Assembly (NCBI GenBank): GCA_947085425.1
Contig: CAMTWK010000004.1
Coordinates: 124,001 to 188,000, forward strand
Origin: UKL13-2 sp947085425
GTDB lineage: Bacteria > Pseudomonadota > Gammaproteobacteria > Burkholderiales > Usitatibacteraceae
Direction: 5' to 3'
Length of the DNA stretch: 64,000 nucleotides
Position 1 is the stretch's first letter, and every line of letters begins with the position of its first letter. Below are positions 18,701 to 24,841 of this stretch, in pieces. The notes under the pieces were generated by a model that was given only the letters and a program-made list of their open reading frames with translations, was not told the DNA's origin and made no database searches. Both the position numbers and the translations under genes were made by a program.

Positions 18701-20319
18701 CCACTGTGAATCAACGTGCGGCAGCGGCGGGAGCCAATTTAGTGAATTTTATTCGTGGCCATCGTGGTTTGGAAGACTTTTTGCCTAATGATCTAACCAA
18801 GTTGTATCGCCAGCGTAAAGCTGTACTGGGTGATATTGTTGGTTCGCAGCCATCGTATCTAAAAGGGGATGCGGCGACAGATTATGTTGATGCAGGGTAT
18901 GCGGCCTTTAAGGCGGCGACACAGTCCAGAATCGGCATGGTTTACGTTGGTTCCAACGGCGGTATGTTGCACGCATTCAGGGCGGGCGAAGATTTGACCG
19001 ATCCTTTGGGTGGCCGCGAAGAGTGGGCGTTTGTGCCGACGGTGGTCATGCCCAATTTATTTCGGTTGGCAGATTCAAATTTCAGCAATTCGCACGTTTA
19101 TTCGGTAGACGGCAGCCCGACAGTGTTTAGCGCCAGCAATGCCGGCACTTGGAAGAGTGTGTTGGTTGCCGGCTTAAACGGTGGCGGTAAAGGTTTTTAC
19201 GCACTTGATGTGACTGACCCGTTGAACCCCAAGGCGCTTTGGGAACTCAATTGGAGTGACACCTGTTTTTCGGCGGGATCGCCTGCCACCCATGGAGCCG
19301 ATTGCCATATTGGTTATACCTATGGCAGACCAAAATTTGGCAAATTGTCTGATGGAACCTGGGTGGTGTTTGCCACCTCCGGTTATAACAACGTGAATTC
19401 ACCGGCAAAAACGGGTGACGGCGTGGGTTACCTTTACATCATTCATGCCTTTACTGGAAAAATACTAAAGAAAATTTCAACCGGGGTGGGCGACGCAACA
19501 ACACCAAGTGGCTTGGCACCCATTGCTCCATATGCAGATGACCCGGTGAAAAGCGCCTTGGTCGAACGTGTTTACGGCGCGGATTTGGAAGGCAATGTCT
19601 GGCGGTTTGAGACCAGCAGCACGTATACCGCCACCAAAATCGGCACCGCCAAAGATGGAAGTGGCACGGCACAACCAATCACAACGGTGATGCCAATCCA
19701 AGAAATCAACGGCAAGGTGCAGGTGATGGTCGGTACCGGACGTCTGCTGGGCATTACGGATTTGCCTGACAATCAAATTCAGACCATCTATTCGATTTTG
19801 GACACTGAAGTTGGCTCACCTGTTTACTCAAATCTGCGTACTTCATTAACGCCGATCACGCTGGTGCAAACGGGCAGTGGCACCAGCAGGGAAGTGAAGG
19901 CAACTTGTAACGGTACGGCCACGGCTTGTTTGGCGCCGTACGGCTGGTATGCCGATTTGCCGGTGGCTGGAGAGCGCTTGGTGGTGGATATGAAGCAGGC
20001 ATCGGGCACGTTGGTGGCGGCAACCTCACTACTCGACAGCAACCCTTGTAACGCCGGCGGCACGTCACAGATATATCAATTCAACATCCTGACTGGCCTT
20101 GACCCTTCGGCGCCACGGGATACGCCACCAGGAACGTCGTACACTGTTTCAAGTGGCCAATCTTCTGGTTTGGCGGTGGGTGTGACGATCGCCAGACTTT
20201 TAGGCGGTGGCCTGATTGCGACTGTTACCACTGTGCAAGGCGAGTTGCCGGGCGCCTCACTCAAGAAGGTTCTCGCACCAAGAGGAACACGCATCACTTG
20301 GCGTGAGCTGATTCAATAG
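12718..20319 (+). CDS. pilY1: Giant PilY1-type pilus tip adhesin with two internal repeat arrays
   Basis: Pilus-associated PilC/PilY1 protein of 2533 aa, about twice the usual 1000-1300. Order: Sec signal peptide (1-32, ending NSAHA); VWA-like domain with a MIDAS-type DTSNS (59-63); 32 heptads rich in Ser/Thr/Gln (411-634); 33 repeats of about 29 aa, each with two Cys (661-1635); a linker; then the C-terminal PilY1 beta-propeller (about 2030-2450) with MVYVGSNGGMLHAF, VAGLNGGGKGFYALDV and GADLEGNVWRF. The Asp-rich calcium loop usual before the last motif is not recognisable. ATG 12718 is preferred over GTG 12706 because GTGGGAG then forms the RBS. It is last of the minor pilins and is followed 3 bases later by a TonB-domain gene. 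PilY1 identity rests on both ends and context. Confidence 0.93.
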   Translation: MKNAKTLFQKISQVATLGLCAATWLTVNSAHAAMTDLASRPLNNGGAVQIKPNIMLLLDTSNSMKRTHMPDEMEITSVAQSLGYKAYQCNVLYYNPTQTYGLPKNADGTLFANPTFTAAKYDGFNAASANVNLSSAFVAFDNNTRQNAVGGDTPQAAYYYLHSSGQAFVPTSAPCNDVDTNVSKPATVSPTGVTGNWVRVLVSATSGPGMSDERQNFAIWYSYYRTRINLSKSAVSLAFTPLTDSYRVGFVTVRPGSPVAASAYLAIDDFNATQRTAWFNKLFTQIPAGSSPTREGLARVGRHYAGMQDGINDGMAGDPIQYSCQQNFTIATTDGYWNTAAETAGPVKIDGATLVGQQDGTLTDNNGNTPRPIWDGTADTTRVTTDKDNLYSYAPCTAGWFNRATLRQDSSTFQALSATSQLRQSTTQILETSVQRLRRTTQNLQSTLQTTQSTLQNRQSTMQDLQSTVQNRQSTTQITTSTLQRMRSTNQNRQSTNQNLQSTSRVTSTTTQYFTTTQQVTQSTVQNRQSTTQDLQSTSQIVQSTSQSLRATFQNLRRQQQTTASTSQLTRSTAQALQSTVQNRQSTTQITASTSQLTRSTSQVTISTSQTNRSTTQTTLSTAQIRQSTSQILSCNASTEICTPVASCSPGGNITCQTITTGPTLVASCTPATASAGNTYTTTTCNTSTTGPNGVASCTPAAATAGNSFTSTSCGTNPTGPTPVASCTASGPTAGNGYVTTTCPIITTGPTPVASCSASGPTAGNSFTTTSCNTIPTGPTGVASCTASGPTAGNSFTTTTCATVNTGPTGVAACTAVAAGAGNNFTATTCGNNNTTNVPVASCTPSSPVAGNAYTTTTCPSPITTGPTAVSLCTASAANAGNSWTATTCTNNNTGPTGVASCSPITATSGNGWTTTTCATLTTGPTGVASCTNASATAGNSYVATTCVNNDTGFVAIASCTASGPTAGNAYVTTTCSTNNTAATAVPPPCSPQTATAGNSWVSATCTFNNTGPTPVAACTTIAPIIGNAYTSTTCATNVTTNVPVQTCTGSAALVGNAYTTTTCSTNNTTNVPVASCAASGETAGNSWTTTTCSTNNTTNIPVATCTPSAANAGNSWTTTTCVGPNILTGPTPSDPATCVQGVGPGPGFIATVCTSVVTGPTAVASCTPQTAGAGNAWTQITCNNITTTSVPVLTCTPSGPTAGNLFTTTTCPAPIVTTNVPVVTCVASAANAGNNFVSTTCPAPITTGPTAVASCTAAAADAGNSFTSTSCTNNTTGPTGAASCANVAPVSGNSFTETICGTNNTTNVPVVSCTASGPIAGNGFTTTTCPAPIVTTNVPVQTCAASGPVAGNNFTTITCTTNSTTNVPIATCTPIAESSGNNWVATTCNPLTTGPTGVAVCAPITATVGNSWTATTCGTNNTTNVPVQTCTAAPATAGNSWTIVSCPAPVTTGPTAVSACTGSNAPQTAAAGNSWITRTCDTLEPATNYTNRPVVSCALQTAASGNQWTTITCPTAITTTNVPVASCSAAPAVAGNSFVTTTCNTATTAAVPVASCTATSPNAGNSFVATTCSSNTTGPTAVATCTPAAPVSGNVFTQTSCNNVTTGPTLTQTCAVAAANSGNGFTSTSCTSVPGQKLQYATTTTVTSAQYSGGFITGTPTVTTSTAAAADLDGVCYVPGVAALGSPPSAGKPGLSWVNGLGATVTLPPAPSSPCLAWPCTVSTSLGGGVGNSLADVAQYYYVTDLRSAMENNVPATGSGPEDDRATHQHMTTFTIALGVSGGLTYRNDYRNISTTTGHFAQIRSGARNWPFPIADDPSSIDDFWHAAVNGRGQYFSAGNPTSVINGLGSALAGVTARTGAGSAAASSSTQEPTTATNFAYQAQYTTQEWTGDLISKERDLTTGAIRPAIIWSARSQLDTRAGNDCDTRKIHVFRAGATDNFAPFTWNTRLCDGAGNATGAAVTNLNGAQQALFNTATVSQLSQYPSMTDGTSSTVNQRAAAAGANLVNFIRGHRGLEDFLPNDLTKLYRQRKAVLGDIVGSQPSYLKGDAATDYVDAGYAAFKAATQSRIGMVYVGSNGGMLHAFRAGEDLTDPLGGREEWAFVPTVVMPNLFRLADSNFSNSHVYSVDGSPTVFSASNAGTWKSVLVAGLNGGGKGFYALDVTDPLNPKALWELNWSDTCFSAGSPATHGADCHIGYTYGRPKFGKLSDGTWVVFATSGYNNVNSPAKTGDGVGYLYIIHAFTGKILKKISTGVGDATTPSGLAPIAPYADDPVKSALVERVYGADLEGNVWRFETSSTYTATKIGTAKDGSGTAQPITTVMPIQEINGKVQVMVGTGRLLGITDLPDNQIQTIYSILDTEVGSPVYSNLRTSLTPITLVQTGSGTSREVKATCNGTATACLAPYGWYADLPVAGERLVVDMKQASGTLVAATSLLDSNPCNAGGTSQIYQFNILTGLDPSAPRDTPPGTSYTVSSGQSSGLAVGVTIARLLGGGLIATVTTVQGELPGASLKKVLAPRGTRITWRELIQ
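13948..14619 (+). repeat. 32 uninterrupted 21-bp/7-aa repeats in pilY1
   Basis: The translated segment divides exactly into 32 heptads of consensus S-T-x-Q-x-x-Q/R with no register break, for example STLQNRQ, STTQITA and STSQLTR. Gln at position 4 is almost invariant (one Arg). Some units recur exactly (STVQNRQ three times). Position 5 is only partly hydrophobic, so it is not a classical coiled coil. Confidence 0.92.
14698..17622 (+). repeat. 33 Cys-pair repeats of about 29 aa in pilY1
   Basis: The translated array follows T-G-P-T-x-V-A-S-C ... A-G-N-x-[YFW]-T-x-T-[TS]-C, with a variant opening T-T-N-V-P-V. I count 33 units, about 66 cysteines, and almost no lysine or arginine. DNA copies are clearly diverged while the protein pattern is kept, which points to selection on the protein. 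A shorter half-unit precedes it (14641-14697). Confidence 0.92.
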
Positions 20320-20322
20320 GCC

Positions 20323-20988
20323 GTGCCGCTGCGCCGGGCTTTGTTTGATTCTGGTTTGCCATGGACGTTTGGTATGCCGGGATTCAAAGATCAACCATCT
20401 GGAAAATGGTGCCGCCTGTCGGTGGCGCTGTTGACCACGGTAGTGGTGCATGGGATTTTTATCTTTGCGCTGGATCGTATCACCGTCAACTCTGTTGCAG
20501 GATTGGCAGGAGTGCGCAAGTCATTTGACGTTACCTTGGCTGGCGCGACGCCAAGCACGGACACACGCAAAATATTAACCACGTTCAAACAAGAGCAGGT
20601 TAATCCATCCCTATTGCCTGATTCGATTTCGAGCGTCCAAACACAGCCAACTCATCTGGCCAATAAATCTGCCGATGAGATTCGTCGTGCGCAATATTTT
20701 GCCAAAAACATTTTGCAAAATGGTCCGGTTCCGCTCAGCGATATCCAGCCGGTTTATCCTGAAAAAGCCGGATCGATCCAGGGGGTGGTCGTCTTGACAA
20801 TTTATGTGAATGAGCGCGGTGGCGTAGATGAAATAGTAGTTGTGCGAACGTTTCCTGAAGGATTGTTTGAGCAATCTGCAGTAGAGGCGTTTTCGAAGGC
20901 GTTATTTTCTCCCGGGACAAAACTGGGCGTACCGGTCAAAAGCCAAATGACGATCGAGGTCTCGTTTTCTGCTTTCACCAAGATGTAG
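20323..20988 (+). CDS. TonB C-terminal domain protein coupled to pilY1
   Basis: 221 aa. One transmembrane segment near residues 30-46 (ALLTTVVVHGIFIFAL), then a periplasmic linker without the Pro/Lys-rich stretch of classical TonB, and a TonB C-terminal domain: PVYPEKAGSIQG with the YP motif, VVLTIYVNERGGVDEIVVV, AVEAFSKALFSPG and a final beta strand. The GTG start is 3 bases after the pilY1 stop, so it is likely in the pilus operon; a later ATG at 20374 is possible but would shorten the N-terminal tail. No ExbB/ExbD is nearby. Role unknown; it might serve envelope energy transfer or anchoring linked to PilY1. Confidence 0.75.
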   Translation: MPLRRALFDSGLPWTFGMPGFKDQPSGKWCRLSVALLTTVVVHGIFIFALDRITVNSVAGLAGVRKSFDVTLAGATPSTDTRKILTTFKQEQVNPSLLPDSISSVQTQPTHLANKSADEIRRAQYFAKNILQNGPVPLSDIQPVYPEKAGSIQGVVVLTIYVNERGGVDEIVVVRTFPEGLFEQSAVEAFSKALFSPGTKLGVPVKSQMTIEVSFSAFTKM

Positions 20989-21062
20989 TGCGTCGGCTCC
21001 CCGGTTCAAAATTTCAATCGATGATTTTCCGTTGGTTGAATGGTAAAATGCCCGTCCACGTT

Positions 21063-21138
21063 GCCCGGATAGCTCAGTTGGTAGAGCAGCGCATTCGTAA
21101 TGCGAAGGTCGGAGGTTCGACTCCTCTTTCGGGCACCA
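21063..21138 (+). tRNA. tRNA-Thr(CGT)
   Basis: 76-base cloverleaf with encoded CCA. The acceptor GCCCGGA pairs with TTCGGGC (one G-T pair). The anticodon loop TTCGTAA gives CGT. The T-loop GGTTCGACTCC is canonical. It matches the E. coli thrW anticodon arm. A TAAAAT box (21044-21049) could be its -10. Confidence 0.96.
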
Positions 21139-21146
21139 ATAAAATC

Positions 21147-21179
21147 AACGGCTTACGTGAGTAAGCCGTTTTGTTTTTT
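21147..21179 (+). terminator. Rho-independent terminator after tRNA-Thr
   Basis: A perfect 10-bp stem (AACGGCTTAC / GTAAGCCGTT) with a GTGA loop, followed by a T-rich tract, beginning 8 bases after the tRNA CCA. Confidence 0.9.
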
Positions 21180-21840
21180 GGGCCCGTGGCCCATCGGGCC
21201 CAAGCTTGGGCCTACCGCCTTGACGTAGGGGCTCAGAGTTGTGCGGCGCGGGTTTTTCAGGAAGATTTTCAGAGCTGAAAATGCCTTCCCGCGGCGCGTG
21301 GTAACGAACCGCCTGGACAGCTAAGGGGTGGCCATGAGAAAACTCATGCCCGGCATCGAGCATTGCAAGGACAAGAGTGCGAACAATCTGGCAGAAAACG
21401 CGCACCAGCCAATCTTGCAGAAGGAAAGAAAGCGCAATCGATTTAGATCGGCGGGCTCAGCGTAACGATAGCTACCAACGTTTTCAACGATCAATAATCA
21501 CTTCCGCAACAACAATCGCCATATGCTCAGTGCTGCGAATCACTAATTGGTGATGGCGGGTCGTTTTGTCGAGTGCATGAGGGTATGTGGGAGTGTGGAA
21601 TGAGCGGTGTTCGCCCCGGCAGATATGCGCACATCGAGGAACTTCAGTTGAAGACGCCGTGCCCAACATCTGGTTGGGAACAAAAATTTTCCCCGAGAAA
21701 CATTTTCGCTACATTTCTTGCGGGGCAACATTTTTGCGAATTGTCACTGAGAAATCTTGGTTTTGCGTCGCAGCAATTCCGCTTTTTTTCCTATGCCAAT
21801 CGGGCTGATTTTGCCATTCGCACAAATTGATTTTTCGCTT

Positions 21841-21860
21841 ATGTCACAATAGTGCGACAT
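21841..21860. promoter_or_regulatory. Imperfect 20-bp palindrome upstream of the pyrimidine operon promoter
   Basis: The arms ATGTC / GACAT enclose a partly symmetric core; 8 of 10 base pairs match. It ends 5 bases before a perfect -35 box (TTGACA, 21866-21871), a position suited to an activator. Confidence 0.35.
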
Positions 21861-21865
21861 CTTTT

Positions 21866-21911
21866 TTGACACAAAGACGCGTCCTGATTTTGAAGTCAAC
21901 CAGTCTGGTTG
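21866..21911 (+). promoter_or_regulatory. Candidate promoter with operator for the pyrimidine degradation operon
   Basis: A perfect TTGACA -35 box (21866-21871) is followed after 17 bases by a weak -10 (TTTGAA, 21889-21894). Overlapping the expected start site is CAACCAGTCTGGTTG (21897-21911), a perfect 7-bp inverted repeat around one base. Its ACCA...TGGT core is similar to, but spaced one base wider than, the RutR operator as I remember it. A repressor binding here would block initiation. No regulator gene is in the cluster. Confidence 0.4.
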
Positions 21912-22053
21912 CCACCGGCAACAAACCGCTCGAAAAAATACGCTGCTGTGGACCTATTTGGTCGTCATGGTTTATACGGGTGGCGCACACGCAATAGTTG
22001 ACGTCAAAAAAATTAAATGGTCTGTAAACGGAATTTTGTATTGGAGCAGGGAA

Positions 22054-23397
22054 ATGAATGATCGTCCATCCACCGCTGGCATCGATAACTATTGGCTGCC
22101 GTTTTCGCCCAACCGATATTTTCGCGACCATCCAAAAATTCTTGCCAGCGCCAAGGGTGCTTATTACACAACGGATGATGGCCGCAAATTGTTTGATTGT
22201 TTGTCTGGGCTGTGGTGTTGTCCGATTGGCCATGCGCATCCAAAAATTACCGAAGCGCTAGTCCGTCAGGCACAAACACTCGACTATTCCACCGCGTTCC
22301 AATTTTGTAATCCGGTGACGTTGACGCTTGCCGAGCGTATTGCCAAATTGGCACCGGATGGCATGACGCGGGTGTTTTTTACCAACTCAGGTTCCGAGGC
22401 GATGGATACGGCGATGAAAATTGCCTATGGTTATCATCGCTTGCGTGGCGAAGCCAGTCGGGTACGATTTATCGGCCGCGAACGTGGTTATCATGGTGTC
22501 GGTTTTGGCGGCATGTCGGTTGGCGGCATGATTGCCAACCGCAAAATGTTCGGGCCGATCATGTTGGGTGGCGTGGATCATTTGCCGCACACCTACAATT
22601 TATCGCAAATGGCTTTTTCCAAAGGTCAGCCCACCTGGGGCGCACATTTGGCAGACGAGCTGGAGCGACTGGTTGCGTTGCACGATGCCTCAACAATTGC
22701 CGCGGTCATAGTTGAACCGATGTCGGGATCGTCGGGGGTGCTGGTGCCGCCGGTTGGTTATTTGCAGAAGCTGCGCGACATCTGCACCAAACATGGCATC
22801 CTGCTGGTGTTTGACGAGGTCATCACCGGCTTCGGACGCATGGGAGCCAATTTTGGCGCGCAACGATTTGGCGTCACACCAGACATTATTACCTTCGCCA
22901 AGGGTGTCACCAACGGCATTATTCCGATGGGAGGCATCATTGTTCGCGAAGATATTTTTCAGGCGTTTATGGGCGCGACCGCACCGGCGCACGCGGTTGA
23001 GTTATTCCACGGCTACACCTATTCCGGTCACCCCATGGCGGCGGCAGTGGGTCACGCGGCACTCGACATTTTGATCAACGAAGGTTTGATAGAACGTGTC
23101 AATGAGCTCGAGCCGGTGCTCGAGTCGGCCATGCATTCACTCAAGGGTGAGGCCGGGGTGATGGACGTGCGCAATATCGGCCTGTCTGCAGCGGTCGACC
23201 TGGATCCGATTGCCGGCAAACCCGGACTACGTGGTATGCGTGTGTTTGAGCGCGGCTTGGAGGAAGGCTTGTTGTTACGTATGGCCGGCGATTGTATCGT
23301 CGTCGGCCCGCCATTTATTTCGACCGCCGATGAAATCGTTAATATGGCCGATGGCATCCGCCGCGCGATTCGTTTTGGCATGCTACAAGCCGTCTGA
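22054..23397 (+). CDS. Beta-alanine:pyruvate transaminase (omega-amino acid aminotransferase)
   Basis: Class III PLP aminotransferase of 447 aa, about the length of the Pseudomonas putida enzyme. It opens NYWLPFSPNRYF, typical of this group, and shows LFDCLSGLWCCPIGHAHP, FFTNSGSEAMDTAMK, the LVFDEVITGFGRMG block and TFAKGVTNG with the PLP lysine. In the pathway it takes amino groups from beta-alanine (or beta-aminoisobutyrate from thymine) to pyruvate, giving malonate semialdehyde and alanine. The frame is open to 21958, but ATG 22054 is preferred, with GCAGGG upstream. It leads the operon; preT follows after 48 bases. Substrate is inferred from context. Confidence 0.9.
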   Translation: MNDRPSTAGIDNYWLPFSPNRYFRDHPKILASAKGAYYTTDDGRKLFDCLSGLWCCPIGHAHPKITEALVRQAQTLDYSTAFQFCNPVTLTLAERIAKLAPDGMTRVFFTNSGSEAMDTAMKIAYGYHRLRGEASRVRFIGRERGYHGVGFGGMSVGGMIANRKMFGPIMLGGVDHLPHTYNLSQMAFSKGQPTWGAHLADELERLVALHDASTIAAVIVEPMSGSSGVLVPPVGYLQKLRDICTKHGILLVFDEVITGFGRMGANFGAQRFGVTPDIITFAKGVTNGIIPMGGIIVREDIFQAFMGATAPAHAVELFHGYTYSGHPMAAAVGHAALDILINEGLIERVNELEPVLESAMHSLKGEAGVMDVRNIGLSAAVDLDPIAGKPGLRGMRVFERGLEEGLLLRMAGDCIVVGPPFISTADEIVNMADGIRRAIRFGMLQAV

Positions 23398-23445
23398 TCG
23401 CCATCAAGTCGAAATCACTTAACTTGTCAATACGGAGCCGTACCG

Positions 23446-24816
23446 ATGCAATCTAAATCCAACGCCAGCGACATTTGTGCCGGACGACTCAACGCCGAAC
23501 AGGTGAAAAAGAATTTTTCTGACTCACATGCACCGCTCAATCAGGTGCAAGCCTTGATTGAATCTGAACGCTGTTATTACTGTTATGACGCGCCGTGCAT
23601 CACGGCGTGTCCGACTGGGATCGATATTCCGTCGTTTATCCAACGCATCGCCCAGAACAATGTGCGCGGTGCGGCCGAGGCCATTCTTGAGGAAAATATT
23701 CTGGGTGGAATGTGCGCGCGGGTGTGTCCGACCGAAGTGTTGTGCGAGCAGGCCTGTGTGCGCAATTCCAGCGAAGACAAGCCCGTGGAAATCGGTTTGC
23801 TACAACGTTTTGCCACCGACCACTACTTGGCCATGCCGGGGGAGCCGTTGTTTACCTGTGCGCCGGCAAGTGGGAAAAAAGTGGCGGTGGTTGGAGCTGG
23901 CCCGGCCGGTTTGTCGTGTGCCCATCGCCTCGCGGTGCTCGGGCATGCCGTGGTGTTGTTTGATGACAAGCCAAAACTCGGCGGGCTTAATGAGTATGGC
24001 TTGGCGGCCTATAAAACGGTGGATGGTTTTGCACAGGCCGAAGTTGATTGGCTGCTGTCGATCGGTGGCATTGAGGTGAAAACGAATACGGCGCTGGGAC
24101 GTGATGTTTTACTCGACAATTTGTTGCGCGATTTTGACGCGGTTTTTCTCGGCGTCGGCTTGGGTGGGGTCAACGCGTTGGGGATCAATGAACCGACTGC
24201 CGACGGTCTGCAAGATGCGGTGGATTTTATTGCCACACTCCGCCAGTCGGAAGACCTGACCACTTTGCCGATTGGGCGCAATGTCATCGTGATCGGCGGC
24301 GGCATGACCGCAGTCGACGCAGCAGTGCAATCAAAAAAGCTTGGCGCGGAAAGTGTGACGATGGTTTATCGACGCGGCGAAGACGCCATGAGCGCCTCGG
24401 AATACGAGCAGGACTGGGCAAAACGAAACGGTGTCACCATCCGTCATTGGGCGGCGCCGAAAGAGGTGTTACGTGAGGGCGGACAAGTGCGGGGTGTGCG
24501 TTTTGCCTACACACATTTGGTCGGCGGGAAATTGGCCGAAACCGGCGAGACCTTTGACGTAACTGCGGATATGGTTTTAAAGGCGATCGGCCAGACTTTT
24601 GAGGCTGAGTCTATCGGTGCGGCGATCACCCTGAAAAGTGGCCGTATCCGCACTGATGAAAACGGCCGCACTTCGCAAGCCAAAATTTGGGCAGGCGGGG
24701 ATTGTCGCGAGGGTGGCCGTGACTTGACGGTCGAGGCGGTCGAGCATGGCAAACGCGCCGCCATTTCGATCGACCAGGTGTTGCGAAGCGCAACGGCCCC
24801 AACCACCCGCAACTGA
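23446..24816 (+). CDS. preT: NAD-dependent dihydropyrimidine dehydrogenase, subunit PreT
   Basis: Electron-transfer subunit (456 aa) that passes electrons between NAD(H) and PreA for reduction of uracil or thymine. N-terminal Fe-S region of the GltD type: CYYCYDAPCITACPTGID and CARVCPTEVLCEQACVR. FAD-binding VAVVGAGPAGLSCAHRLA and NAD-binding NVIVIGGGMTAVDAAVQ follow, then the C-terminal IWAGGDCREGG that closes the FAD fold. It looks like a glutamate synthase small subunit; its neighbour preA and the downstream ring-opening enzymes fix the role. preA begins 25 bases downstream. Confidence 0.93.
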   Translation: MQSKSNASDICAGRLNAEQVKKNFSDSHAPLNQVQALIESERCYYCYDAPCITACPTGIDIPSFIQRIAQNNVRGAAEAILEENILGGMCARVCPTEVLCEQACVRNSSEDKPVEIGLLQRFATDHYLAMPGEPLFTCAPASGKKVAVVGAGPAGLSCAHRLAVLGHAVVLFDDKPKLGGLNEYGLAAYKTVDGFAQAEVDWLLSIGGIEVKTNTALGRDVLLDNLLRDFDAVFLGVGLGGVNALGINEPTADGLQDAVDFIATLRQSEDLTTLPIGRNVIVIGGGMTAVDAAVQSKKLGAESVTMVYRRGEDAMSASEYEQDWAKRNGVTIRHWAAPKEVLREGGQVRGVRFAYTHLVGGKLAETGETFDVTADMVLKAIGQTFEAESIGAAITLKSGRIRTDENGRTSQAKIWAGGDCREGGRDLTVEAVEHGKRAAISIDQVLRSATAPTTRN

Positions 24817-24841
24817 CCCGGCAGCAATCAGGAGAATAATG

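Larger units (their letters stand above)
21180..22053. other. Intergenic region with stacked inverted repeats, no supported gene
   Basis: About 870 bases without a convincing gene; short frames lack family features. The left part holds a 16-bp palindrome (GGCCCAAGCTTGGGCC, 21197-21212), a CCTAC/GTAGG hairpin, and an imperfect fold-back around 21245-21297 built on CGCGGG/CCCGCG outside and ATTTTCAG/CTGAAAAT inside. These resemble decayed repeat elements. The right end carries the candidate operators and promoter of the pyrimidine operon, described separately. Confidence 0.6.

Noticed and set aside
21573..21830. Short plus-strand ORFs in the gap before the pyrimidine operon
   Set aside because: No RBS, no protein features, composition unlike neighbouring genes.
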